Part shown: positions 34,838-43,759 of the stretch, in pieces
Layout: each line of letters opens with the position of its first letter
How positions within the stretch are numbered: the stretch's first letter is position 1
Notes under the pieces: generated by a model
Told to the model about the DNA's origin: nothing
What the model saw: the letters and a program-made list of their open reading frames with translations, nothing else
Databases searched by the model: none
Position numbers and translations under genes: made by a program
Assembly (NCBI GenBank): GCA_019753235.1
Contig: JAIELF010000011.1
Span: forward strand, 1 to 64,000
DNA from: a bacterium
GTDB lineage: Bacteria > Planctomycetota > Planctomycetia > Kolteriales > Kolteriaceae
Length of the DNA: 64,000 nucleotides
Direction of reading: 5' to 3'

Positions 34838-36871
34838 TTATCCGCGTGACGCGGCGTCGGCAGCCCGCATGGGTTTCGTGCGGAAATATCCGCCCATGTA
34901 AAACATGAGGAAAATACCGACACAAAGAATGATCGCCCCGGCATACTTCATGATCAAACCAGGATCGTACGCGACGGTGTAGGTCGACACCGGGATACCC
35001 TGTTGTCGCGTGATGCCCGACTGATAAAGCGTGTACTCGTGCCCTGTCTCTCCCTTGAAGAACAAAGGATGGTTCATCTTAATCTCGGCTTTGCGGGTCT
35101 CTTCGAATGCAATGGCTTTCGACCCTCGCTTCGTCTGCAGGGGGTCATTCGGCTTGAGACTCTCGCTCGGGATATCCTTCTTTTTGAAGACGGTGACGAA
35201 GCTCTCGTACCGAGCAGCATTCATTGTGCCGGGCTGTTTCGGCTCGTTGAAGTCATCCAACCGAACCGCAAAGGGAAGCTCTTCTTCCTTTAGCTTGAAA
35301 CGAAGCGAAACGATCTTGCCATCGAGAACTCGGCGGGTCTCGGGGAGTTGCCGAACAAGTCGCGCGACGGTCTTTGTCCCGCTCGGAAGGGAGAACTCGA
35401 CTTCGATCGCAGGGAAGGTCTGCTCGCCCGGCGGGACCGGCTTGGGGGTGATTTCGACATCGGGTCGGCCACTGGCCAAGACCGCGCGGGGAATGAGTTC
35501 GAACATCCCGAACGATGGATATGCCTTGTTCAATTCCGCCACCACGCTGGCAACGCATGCTTGACTGCTGAAGGCTCGGTAGCCGAGTTGGTCCCCCGCG
35601 GTGACTAGGAATTGAACCTCGCTTGGATGGTCTGGTCGAAAGTAGGTCACAAAGGTCCCATCCGGAAGCCCTCCGCGCACGGCGAGTGGCCGAGCAAATT
35701 CGGGATTGTTGGCAAAAGCGATCGTTTCTCGCTGGAGATCACCCATCGAAAGCTTCAATCGAACGGCGGGATACTCGGGATCGGGGCCGGCGTTGCGCCA
35801 GGTTTTTTTCTCGGGATCAAGCTGAGCGTGCGGCATCTGTTCGATCAACTCGACGCGAAGGCCGATGGAAGGATCTTCGAACGGCTTTGCCTTAAGATCG
35901 TCCAGCGTCAGCAGGAAGTGTTTGCCAGCGTGAGAGAGCCCGATCTGTCCCAGCGTCCCGGCGATCTCGCCCTTGGGGGCTGCCGACACGAAATGATCAA
36001 GCTCGGCTTGAGAACCGGCTCGCCAAGTCCGAACGCGCACCGGCACACCGCCAACGCTAACTTGCTCGTCGCCGATGAAGCCGACCTCCGTCGGCCGAGC
36101 CGCCACCCACGCTGTCTGTTCAAAGTTGCCAATACTCGGAGCAGAGAGGGTGAAGGAGACTGCCGGGACGCCGACTTTGTCTGGCACATAAGTGTCATTC
36201 CAATCACAGTGGGCGATGAACTTCTTCACGCGAAGTTTTGCGCCCCGTTCGATCTCATCCAAAGCAAGAACTTCTTCGTGTCCCTTCCCCCAAGGGAAAA
36301 AACCGAGGATTTTCGATCCCCAAGTGAGGGGGCCAAACTGCACCGCGACCGCCTGATCCTTCTGCTTGCCGGTCCCCGGATCTTCCCAGCCGACACGAAC
36401 GATGTCTTGATCCGGGTGAATCATGGTGTCGGCAACTTCTCCCTGGCTGACGTTGAGAAGGGCATCGACGTGGGAGATGCTGGTGATCATCGAGCCGGCC
36501 AAAATCGTCAGCAGACCGACATGGGTAATGACAAACCCGGTCTGATACCTCTTCCAAGGAAATCGGATCAGCGCGGCCGACAACACGTTCAACGCCAAAA
36601 GCGCTAAGAGAATGTAAAACCGCGGGTTGCCGTAAACGAAGTACTTTGCCCCGGCGGCGTTGATCGTCGATTCGATCCGCGTCCCGATCGCACATTCGAT
36701 CATGAGCCAAACCATCAGCGTGATGGCGAGTTTCAGCGAAGAGGCGAACTCGAAGATTCGGTACAAGCCCCGTTCGATCGGATGGAGACTTTCAAGCTGT
36801 TCGCGCGGCGTCGGCGGACGAAGTACGGGGGCACGAGACTCTGCCGCGGACACCGAATCTGTACTGGCCAT
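34838..36871 (-). CDS. resB: Cytochrome c biogenesis protein ResB
   Basis: System II partner of CcsA, keeping apocytochrome thiols ready and helping haem delivery. The 677-residue protein has three N-terminal membrane helices (LAITLMVWLMIECAIGT, YILLALLALNVLSAALI, FVITHVGLLTILAGSMI), a large periplasmic part (including HPLFFKGETGHEYTLYQSGI) and a C-terminal helix YAGAIILCVGIFLMFYMGGYF ending in basic residues. The ATG at 36871 has GAGGA five bases upstream. It is 44 bases from ccsA and clearly in the same operon. Confidence 0.92.
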   Translation of the reverse strand: MASTDSVSAAESRAPVLRPPTPREQLESLHPIERGLYRIFEFASSLKLAITLMVWLMIECAIGTRIESTINAAGAKYFVYGNPRFYILLALLALNVLSAALIRFPWKRYQTGFVITHVGLLTILAGSMITSISHVDALLNVSQGEVADTMIHPDQDIVRVGWEDPGTGKQKDQAVAVQFGPLTWGSKILGFFPWGKGHEEVLALDEIERGAKLRVKKFIAHCDWNDTYVPDKVGVPAVSFTLSAPSIGNFEQTAWVAARPTEVGFIGDEQVSVGGVPVRVRTWRAGSQAELDHFVSAAPKGEIAGTLGQIGLSHAGKHFLLTLDDLKAKPFEDPSIGLRVELIEQMPHAQLDPEKKTWRNAGPDPEYPAVRLKLSMGDLQRETIAFANNPEFARPLAVRGGLPDGTFVTYFRPDHPSEVQFLVTAGDQLGYRAFSSQACVASVVAELNKAYPSFGMFELIPRAVLASGRPDVEITPKPVPPGEQTFPAIEVEFSLPSGTKTVARLVRQLPETRRVLDGKIVSLRFKLKEEELPFAVRLDDFNEPKQPGTMNAARYESFVTVFKKKDIPSESLKPNDPLQTKRGSKAIAFEETRKAEIKMNHPLFFKGETGHEYTLYQSGITRQQGIPVSTYTVAYDPGLIMKYAGAIILCVGIFLMFYMGGYFRTKPMRAADAASRG

Positions 36872-37282
36872 GCAATCCTCGCAGGGAGACATTGTTGTCA
36901 TCCCATTTTGCGGCTCAAATTGATTCTCTTGCCCTCGGTCCGCCGGCGGCAGTCGAGGGCTCTCCCCATCTCGTCGTACTCATTCTAGCGGTGGCGGGTG
37001 TCGCTCAAGTAGTCCCAATGGGTCCGGAAAGGTTCATCAGCGGCATTTTGTCCCGCCGTTGACTCGTCGAATTGGGGGGACAACCCCTATTTCTTGTTGG
37101 GTTTCCACTTTGCCAAGGAAGCCATCTCGCCGAGAGGGTAAAACTTCAAACCGTGACCTATCTTTTTCTCACCGGGTTACCTCATTCGCTTTGAAACTCT
37201 TTCCGTGGTGACCCACCTTGGATCGAACCGTCCGGTTATCGTCGGCGTAACAGAGATAACCGATCAGAGGATGGAATGCGTC
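36872..37282. other. Intergenic region between resB and the BLUF gene
   Basis: 411 bases between divergent genes. It must hold promoters for the resB-ccsA operon and the BLUF gene. I see only a weak GGGG/CCCC hairpin near 37075 and no gene or clear promoter boxes. Confidence 0.4.
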
Positions 37283-37702
37283 ATGACTCTCGTCGAATTG
37301 GTTTACACCAGCGAAGCAGCTTCTCACGTCACTTCGGACGATATTCATCAACTCGTCGAAAAGGCGCGCATTAAGAACCGAAGGCATGGATTAAGCGGAC
37401 TGCTCATTCACTCTGCCCCCTACTTCATTCAATTGATCGAGGGGAAAGCCGAGGCGGTGATCGAGACGTTCAATCGCGTTCAAGAAGACGCTCGTCACCA
37501 AAACATCCATATGCTGCAATTGGGCCTGATCGATCAGCGATCATTCCCGGAATGGGACATGGGATTGATCCACGCTGTCGGCGATTGGAACCTCGACAAC
37601 AAACAGATTGATCGCATCCTCCGTCGGCCCAGTCGGCAAGTATCGAAAGGTATCTTGGCGATCGAGCATTTTTACCAACAGGCGTCTGTTGTGCCTGTCT
37701 AA
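37283..37702 (+). CDS. Stand-alone BLUF-domain blue-light sensor
   Basis: The 139-residue protein is a full BLUF domain binding FAD. The photocycle residues are all present with AppA spacing: Y8 (LVYTS), N32 (KNRRHGLSG) and Q50 (FIQLIEG), which are 24 and 42 residues apart. Also seen are the RH turn and RSFPEWDMG with the conserved Trp-Met. The ATG at 37283 gives [10 protein letters not shown], the usual BLUF start. No output domain is fused, so it must act on a partner. Its stop overlaps that of the hybrid kinase gene by four bases, tail to tail. Confidence 0.93.
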   Translation: MTLVELVYTSEAASHVTSDDIHQLVEKARIKNRRHGLSGLLIHSAPYFIQLIEGKAEAVIETFNRVQEDARHQNIHMLQLGLIDQRSFPEWDMGLIHAVGDWNLDNKQIDRILRRPSRQVSKGILAIEHFYQQASVVPV

Positions 37703-40251
37703 GACGTCGGCAGGGTCGATTCGCTTATCCAGCCGTTCAGTTCGTCACGACTCTGTTGCAACATCTCTTTTAAGCTCTTCATGCGAGAAAGTTCGATCGG
37801 CATCCGACGATCCTTCGCGGCTGATTCGATTTGCCGAGCCAGCTCAACCACCTCTTGAAGCCTGAAATTTCCTGCCGAGCCTGCCAGTTGATGAGCGAGC
37901 CGAGCGACGTCGTCGCGCCGATCAAGCGTGACCGCTTCCTCGAGTGATGCAAAGAGACTTCTGGACTGTTCATCAAAGATCGGCACCAATTCTCGAAGCA
38001 AATCCGTCTGGCCACGTACCTGCCTAAGGACTGCTTCGCGATTGATAAGCAGGCCTGCGCCGACGTCGGCGGCATCGCGAACGTTGATCGAAGAGGATTG
38101 CTCCGCGACAAGCCGTTCGACCACCGCGAAGAGTTTCTCGTCACTGACAGGCTTAGAAAGATAATCATCCATTCCCGCGGCTTGGCAACGCTGTCGATCT
38201 TCGTTCATGGCATGGGCTGTCAGCGCGACGATGGGGACATGTCTGCCCGTCGACTTTTCCTCGTCTCTGATGCGAAGCGTCGCTTCCAGCCCGCTGAGTT
38301 CGGGCATCTGCAGGTCCATCAGAATCAAATCAACAGGAGTGTCTCGCCAGCGTTCGAGCACTTCGACGCCGTCGCACGCGATTAAAACCTGATGCCCCAT
38401 ATCGGACAGCGACGCCCGCGTCAGTCGGCGATTGATCTCGTTATCGTCGGCCACCAAGATCGACGAGGGGAACTTGGTTCTGGGCAGCGTCGGCGTCGGC
38501 GGCAATTCGCTGGGACTCATCATGGTCGACGAAGCATAAGTTACCGGAAGATTAAAGCTGAATCGGCTTCCCTTACCCTGCTGGCTTTCAACCGACAGGC
38601 GCCCTCCCATCATTCGGACAAGCTCCGATGAGATGGCCAGCCCCAGGCCCGTGCCACCAAACCGCCGAGTCGTCGAGCCATCCGCCTGCGAGAAGGCATC
38701 GAAAATGATCTGCTGTTTGTCCAATGGAATTCCGATACCGGTGTCGCGCACTTCAAATCGAATGACCGGGCAAGTCTGCGTCGAGAGGAGACTTTCCGAC
38801 ACGACGATCACCTCGACCTGACCGACTCGCGTGAACTTGATCGCGTTGCCGACAAGGTTGACAAGGACCTGTCGAAGTCGACGTCCGTCGCCGTGAATGG
38901 CGTCGGGGAGTTCGGGATCGATGCTGACCCGCAAAAGCAAGCCTTTGTCTTGCGCGGATGTCTGCAGCCCGCGGATCGAGCTTTCGACGCATTCGCGCAG
39001 GCTGAAGTCGGCAGCATCGATGGCGAACTTGCCCGCCTCCATCTTCGAGAAGTCAAGAATGTCATCAAGCAACGTCAGCAGCGACGATGCGGAATCATAA
39101 ACGGCTAAGAGCTGCTCGCGCTGTTCGGGATGAAGAGAAGTATGTAAGGTTCGTTGAGTCATCCCGAGAACACCGTTCATGGGCGTTCGAATCTCGTGAC
39201 TCATGTTGGCTAAGAATTCCGATTTCGCGCGTGCCGCCGCCAGAGCTTCTTCGCGGGCATGAATAAGATCGCGTCGATTGCGATCGTATTCGACGACCAC
39301 CATGATCTGATACAGAAAGAAACCGATGAGCGGGACCATGTAGCCGAGCGACTTGTACGCTAAGGCTGAGAAAAAATACAAATCGAACGGCCGTGGACTC
39401 AGCAACATCAATAACTGCCCGACCACGTTGATGGAGAGAGATGCCGTGATCCACCAATCGAGCATATCCCCCGTTCGATGATATCGAGCCAAGTAACCCA
39501 CAAAGGCCGACGCCAGGGAGACAAGCGCGACAAAATCGATCGGCTGCAAGGGCCTCGGCGCGCTCATCAACCGGGTTGGCACGGGGAGTTGGAGCAACAG
39601 GGCGGCCATTATCACGATTCCAAGAATCATGGCCGCCCCGCGAATGGTTTCTCGTCGGGCGCTGACGGCGGCTGGGACCCAAGACGGAAGAACCATGGCC
39701 AAAATGAGTGTCAGCCCCATGAGGAATCGGCCAGCAGCAAAGGTGAGTGGAATCAACTCTGTCGCGAAGGGCTCGGCCGTCCGAAAAAGGGGTGGGAAAA
39801 AGAAAACCGCGTAGACGAAATCTTGTACCCCGGTTACGAAAAAGCCCAAACCTATGAGCAGGTGAAATCGATTTCCCAGGGCGTAAAAACGAAGCACCAG
39901 AGCAAAGCCAGTAAACATTCCAAATAGCGAACCGACCACTTCCAGCGTGCCGTACAAATTCCGCGCCTGGGCCGCATCCAAGGGGGCTGTTGAATCGAAC
40001 AGCAGCATCGGGGGTAAGCCGGCGGCATCGCGCCAAGCGAACAGTATTGCCGGCGTCACCAGGGCCAGCATCAAAATCACCAGCCCGACTAAATAGGATC
40101 GCTGTTGCGAACGATTGTGCCGGGCCAAGCCCTCCTGCGTAAACTCCGCGCGCAGATCAGCAGGCGCCTCACGCGGATCGACTTGGGCCTTGGTGATTTC
40201 CAAAGGTTGCTCGCTTTCTGTTCTTCCTCCATCGTAAGGTGTACGCTGCAA
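37699..40251 (-). CDS. Membrane-bound hybrid histidine kinase with receiver and HPt domains
   Basis: The 850-residue protein has about eight membrane helices (52-320), a HisKA dimer ([19 protein letters not shown], phospho-His H352), and an ATPase domain with [20 protein letters not shown] and [11 protein letters not shown] receiver follows ([25 protein letters not shown]), then a C-terminal HPt with [12 protein letters not shown]. All phosphorelay residues are present. The sensor part is a membrane-integral MASE-like region of unknown ligand. The start at 40251 is a TTG with no clear ribosome site, and the first 40 residues are polar, so it is uncertain. Convergent with the BLUF gene. Confidence 0.92.
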   Translation of the reverse strand: MQRTPYDGGRTESEQPLEITKAQVDPREAPADLRAEFTQEGLARHNRSQQRSYLVGLVILMLALVTPAILFAWRDAAGLPPMLLFDSTAPLDAAQARNLYGTLEVVGSLFGMFTGFALVLRFYALGNRFHLLIGLGFFVTGVQDFVYAVFFFPPLFRTAEPFATELIPLTFAAGRFLMGLTLILAMVLPSWVPAAVSARRETIRGAAMILGIVIMAALLLQLPVPTRLMSAPRPLQPIDFVALVSLASAFVGYLARYHRTGDMLDWWITASLSINVVGQLLMLLSPRPFDLYFFSALAYKSLGYMVPLIGFFLYQIMVVVEYDRNRRDLIHAREEALAAARAKSEFLANMSHEIRTPMNGVLGMTQRTLHTSLHPEQREQLLAVYDSASSLLTLLDDILDFSKMEAGKFAIDAADFSLRECVESSIRGLQTSAQDKGLLLRVSIDPELPDAIHGDGRRLRQVLVNLVGNAIKFTRVGQVEVIVVSESLLSTQTCPVIRFEVRDTGIGIPLDKQQIIFDAFSQADGSTTRRFGGTGLGLAISSELVRMMGGRLSVESQQGKGSRFSFNLPVTYASSTMMSPSELPPTPTLPRTKFPSSILVADDNEINRRLTRASLSDMGHQVLIACDGVEVLERWRDTPVDLILMDLQMPELSGLEATLRIRDEEKSTGRHVPIVALTAHAMNEDRQRCQAAGMDDYLSKPVSDEKLFAVVERLVAEQSSSINVRDAADVGAGLLINREAVLRQVRGQTDLLRELVPIFDEQSRSLFASLEEAVTLDRRDDVARLAHQLAGSAGNFRLQEVVELARQIESAAKDRRMPIELSRMKSLKEMLQQSRDELNGWISESTLPTS

Positions 40252-40285
40252 ACACGGGAAGGGCAGAAGAAGGATTCAGCCGCCG

Positions 40286-41185
40286 ATGGGTTCTACCTTC
40301 GATGGACAGCGCGCCTGGGAAGATATCGATCGATTCTGCGCCTTGGGCCCGCGCATGTGTGGATCAAAGGAACTCGGGCTTCTCCGCGAAATGATCGCCC
40401 AACGCATCCATGATCTTGGCGGCGAGATCCGCCTCGAGCGATTCAGCGTTGAGCCACCCAGTTTGCAAGGGGATCGGCAAGAAGGAATCAACTTGATCGC
40501 GTCGCTGGGCCCGCGCGATGGAGAGCGGCTTCTACTCGCTACTCATTTCGATACCCGGCCTCGTGCGGAAGAAGAGACCCTTCTCGAACGGCAACAGATG
40601 CCGATCTTGGGCGCTAACGACGGGGCATCGGGCGTAGCGGTGCTTCTGGAAATCGGTCGGCTGTTGAGCCGGTCGGCCCCGACGATCGGTGTCGATCTGG
40701 CCTTCTTCGATGCGGAAGAATACGTCTTTGATCCCGAGACAGATCCGCTGGTCCTCGGTTCGATCCATTTCGCGAGTCAGATCTCGAACCCAGAGGTTTA
40801 CCAAGCGGCCGTGGTGGTCGATATTGTCGGTCGATCGGGACAAATCCTTTCGCCGGACATCGACTCCTGGTACCTGTCTCGTTCCTTGGTGCAAGAGTTG
40901 TGGGACGTTGCCGACCGTCTGGCTGAAAGCATGCAGGCAACATGGTTCGATCGAGAGGTTCGCTACGAAGTTCTCGATGATCACATTCCTTTGCTTAGCG
41001 TTGGAATTCCCTCTCTCTGTTTGATCGATGTCGACGACCCTCGTTGGCATACACTCGACGACCGCCCCGAACATTGCCATCCGCAAGCCCTCGCGGAGGT
41101 CGGTCAGGTGTTGTGGGAATGGCTTCTCGTCAGAATGAGAGCCCGCGCCGGCTCAGAATCTGGATCTGAATCGCCGACTTCCTAA
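40286..41185 (+). CDS. M28-family zinc peptidase, glutaminyl-cyclase-like
   Basis: The 299-residue protein has ATHFDTRP (H87), GANDGASGVAVLLEIGR (D112), FFDAEEYV (E144 and E145), VVDIVGR, DDHIPLLSVGIPSLCLID and the final WHTLDDRPEHCHPQAL with the last His ligand. Together these are the zinc and catalytic sites of M28 peptidases and glutaminyl-peptide cyclotransferases. DDRPEHCHP before the end favours the cyclase-like branch. No signal peptide is visible. It is divergent from the kinase gene. Confidence 0.88.
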   Translation: MGSTFDGQRAWEDIDRFCALGPRMCGSKELGLLREMIAQRIHDLGGEIRLERFSVEPPSLQGDRQEGINLIASLGPRDGERLLLATHFDTRPRAEEETLLERQQMPILGANDGASGVAVLLEIGRLLSRSAPTIGVDLAFFDAEEYVFDPETDPLVLGSIHFASQISNPEVYQAAVVVDIVGRSGQILSPDIDSWYLSRSLVQELWDVADRLAESMQATWFDREVRYEVLDDHIPLLSVGIPSLCLIDVDDPRWHTLDDRPEHCHPQALAEVGQVLWEWLLVRMRARAGSESGSESPTS

Positions 41186-41307
41186 CCGCTTTGTCATCTC
41201 GCGTGTGACCTAAGCTTACTCCGAGCTTCGCTGGATCCGTTGCCGACACTGTGTACAAGGTGCCAGCGGTCGGCTTTGCGCACCTCTCAGGAAAAGGTCC
41301 GTCTCTG

Positions 41308-42267
41308 ATGGAAACCCTTGAACTTATTCAGCACAACTTATTGTCGCCGATCGTCCTGGCATTTGTGTTGGGGATGATCGCGACATTGCTTCACAGCGAT
41401 CTTCGGATGCCCGACGACATTTACACGGCACTCTCGATATATCTCCTTTTTGCGATCGGTTTGAAAGGTGGCGCTGAACTCTCCGAGACGAGCGTCATGC
41501 AAGTGATTTGGCCAGCCCTGGCAACCGTGAGCATGGGAGTCTTTATCCCGGTTTGGTGTTACTTTGCTCTTCGCAAGATTGGTCGATTGAGCGCGATCGA
41601 CGCCGCGGCGATTGCGGCACACTATGGCTCGGTGTCGGCGGTGACATTCATTGCGACACTGAACTTTCTCGAACGTCAGAGCATCAGCTACGAAGGTTAC
41701 ATGCCTGCCCTGATGGCAATGCTCGAAGTCCCCGCGATCGTCGTCGCTCTGGGCTTGGCCAATGTCGCGACCGGTCGCGTTGCCTCCTGGAAGGGGGCCA
41801 TGCACGAGATTCTGACCGGCAAAAGCGTTCTGCTGTTGGTGGGCGGCGTGACGGTCGGCATGATTGCAGGGCATCACGGTTACGAACAGGTGGCCCCGTT
41901 CTTTCAGAAGCCGTTCAAGGGAATCCTCTGTTTGTTCCTGCTCGAAATGGGCATGGTGGCGGCTCGTCGGCTGAGCGATCTTAAGACCGCCGGCGTCTTT
42001 CTGATTGCCTTTGCCCTGATTGCTCCGGTGATCAACGGAATGATCGGCGTCGTTGCCGGCCATTACGCGGGACTGTCCGTCGGTGGAACGACCGTTTTCG
42101 GCGTCCTGTGTGCCAGCGCGAGCTACATCGCGGCGACGGCTGCCGTGAGAGTCTCACTCCCCGAAGCCAACCCGAGTTACTACCTGACCACTGCATTGGC
42201 GGTGACGTTCCCGTTCAATCTCACCATCGGGATTCCGCTGTTCCTGGCGACGGCGCAATCCCTTTAA
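41308..42267 (+). CDS. sbtA: SbtA-type sodium-dependent bicarbonate permease, first copy
   Basis: The 319-residue protein has about ten membrane helices, starting with LLSPIVLAFVLGMIATLLHSDLRMPDDIYTALS, a characteristic SbtA N terminus. GAELSE, then AAIAAHYGSVSAVTFIA, and near the end CASASYIAATAAVRVSLPEANPSYYL with FPFNLTIGIPL are also present. It lacks the long cytoplasmic loop of cyanobacterial SbtA. The ATG at 41308 follows AAAAGG. A second copy starts 39 bases after its stop; no PII-like SbtB is adjacent. Confidence 0.88.
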   Translation: METLELIQHNLLSPIVLAFVLGMIATLLHSDLRMPDDIYTALSIYLLFAIGLKGGAELSETSVMQVIWPALATVSMGVFIPVWCYFALRKIGRLSAIDAAAIAAHYGSVSAVTFIATLNFLERQSISYEGYMPALMAMLEVPAIVVALGLANVATGRVASWKGAMHEILTGKSVLLLVGGVTVGMIAGHHGYEQVAPFFQKPFKGILCLFLLEMGMVAARRLSDLKTAGVFLIAFALIAPVINGMIGVVAGHYAGLSVGGTTVFGVLCASASYIAATAAVRVSLPEANPSYYLTTALAVTFPFNLTIGIPLFLATAQSL

Positions 42268-42306
42268 CCCGACAGCCTCGATCTCTTGAATTTGGAAGCA
42301 GGCACC

Positions 42307-43272
42307 ATGCAAGACACTCTTCATCTTATTCGTGACAATATGGTGTCACCGATCGTCCTGGCCTTCGTGCTGGGAATCGTGGCAACGTTGATTAAAAGCG
42401 ATTTGAAGATCCCCGAGAGCATCTTCACGGCCCTGTCGATCTATTTCCTGTTTGGACTGGGGCTACAAGGGGGAGCACAATTGGTTTCGCTTCCCTTCGC
42501 GGATTTGGCGGTCCCGATCTTCGTGGCGGTGCTCGTGGGGGCGGCCATTCCAGTGGTTTGTTCCATGACGCTGACGAAGAAAGGAGAGTACAGCGCGACG
42601 TATGCCGCCGCCATCGCGGCTCATTACGGCTTCGTCTCGACCGTGACGCTTTATGCCGCCATGAGTTGGCTTTCGACCGAACAGATTCCTTTCGAAGGGT
42701 ATCTCCCCGCACTTGCGGCGGCGATGGAGCTTGCTTCCTTAATCGCCGTCGTCTTTACCGTTCGAACGAGGGCCTCCATGGGGCAATTCTGGGGACAGAT
42801 CGCGCGCGATATTCTCTTCGGAAAGACGATCCTTCTGGTCGTCGGTGGAACCATCATCGGGATCTGGTCCGGCAAAGATGGCTACAACATGGTCGCCCCC
42901 TGCTTCCTTGAACCGTTTCAAGGAATCGCATGCCTGTTCATGATGGAACTCGGGATCGTGGCAGCAAAGCGACTCGGGGATTTGCGGGATTTCGGCGTCC
43001 TACGGACCATCGCGACGGGAATCTTTGTCCCGATGGCGTGCGGTGTGATCGGGGTGATTCTGGGAGACTTCGCGAATCTTTCGCTGGGCGGGAGAATGGC
43101 GCTCGGTGTGATCTGTGCCAGTTCGTCCTATTTGGCGGCAGCCATCGCCGTCCGGGTCTCGATGCCCAAACTCAATCCCGATTATTATTTCACGACCGCG
43201 CTGGCCGTCTCGTTGCCGTTCAACCTGGTGGCGGGTTTTCCCATTTATCTCTACTTGGCACAGGTGATCTGA
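42307..43272 (+). CDS. sbtA: SbtA-type sodium-dependent bicarbonate permease, second copy
   Basis: The 321-residue protein is similar in plan to its neighbour: MVSPIVLAFVLGIVATLIKSDLKIPESIFTALS at the start, AAIAAHYGFVSTVTLYA, and CASSSYLAAAIAVRVSMPKLNPDYYF near the end. The copies are related but clearly diverged. The ATG at 42307 is preceded by GGAAGCAGG. The gene's 3' end overlaps the DTW/Tsr3-like gene on the minus strand by 53 bases. Together the pair could form a heteromeric or dual-affinity bicarbonate uptake system. Confidence 0.87.
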   Translation: MQDTLHLIRDNMVSPIVLAFVLGIVATLIKSDLKIPESIFTALSIYFLFGLGLQGGAQLVSLPFADLAVPIFVAVLVGAAIPVVCSMTLTKKGEYSATYAAAIAAHYGFVSTVTLYAAMSWLSTEQIPFEGYLPALAAAMELASLIAVVFTVRTRASMGQFWGQIARDILFGKTILLVVGGTIIGIWSGKDGYNMVAPCFLEPFQGIACLFMMELGIVAAKRLGDLRDFGVLRTIATGIFVPMACGVIGVILGDFANLSLGGRMALGVICASSSYLAAAIAVRVSMPKLNPDYYFTTALAVSLPFNLVAGFPIYLYLAQVI

Positions 43273-43729
43273 ACGACGGCGATGCCTCGTTGAGTTCCAG
43301 AAACCGATCGCGCCAGTGATAGTGTGCTAATAGTCCATCCACCGGTCGATTTAGAATTCGATAGGCCAAGTAGAGCGCCTCGACCGTTGCCAATCCTTGC
43401 ATCGGATCGGGACTCACCTTCGATTGCCTGGGATAAGCGGTCTTCCAAGCGGGCAGCGTTCTTTGCTCGACATTCTGAAATGTTTGGTCCATCTTCGCCG
43501 CCAATCGCCAAGTGGCATCGAGAAGCAAGAGTCCGCGCGGGGCATCGTCCATGGAAAGAGGAATCCCATCCAGTGCCAACTTGATGTAGCCGGTCGTTTC
43601 GATCGACTCGCGAATCGGATAGCGATGAAAAGTAATATCGGGTCTACCTCGCAGAGGCTCGACGGAACATTTTTCACGACGCTCTCGGTCATGGACGATG
43701 ATGATCGTCGGTGGGTAAGTAGTGGTCAT
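43220..43729 (-). CDS. DTW/Tsr3-like RNA aminocarboxypropyltransferase family protein
   Basis: The 169-residue protein has LLLLDATWRLAAKM, with a DTW-like motif (DATW), followed by RTLPAWKTAYPRQSK and GLATVEALYLAYRILNRP. This suits the DTW/TapT-Tsr3 family, which adds aminocarboxypropyl groups from SAM to tRNA or rRNA. Which RNA is modified cannot be told; Tsr3-like is favoured by the small size and LPAW motif. Its 3' end overlaps the second sbtA by 53 bases. Confidence 0.72.
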   Translation of the reverse strand: MTTTYPPTIIIVHDRERREKCSVEPLRGRPDITFHRYPIRESIETTGYIKLALDGIPLSMDDAPRGLLLLDATWRLAAKMDQTFQNVEQRTLPAWKTAYPRQSKVSPDPMQGLATVEALYLAYRILNRPVDGLLAHYHWRDRFLELNEASPSFRSPVPSRDKWENPPPG

Positions 43730-43759
43730 GGTGGACGGGAAACCTTTTCATGGATGAGT

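Noticed and set aside
35612-36607. 331-codon open frame on the plus strand
   Set aside because: Antisense to resB; composition is that of a shadow frame in GC-rich DNA.
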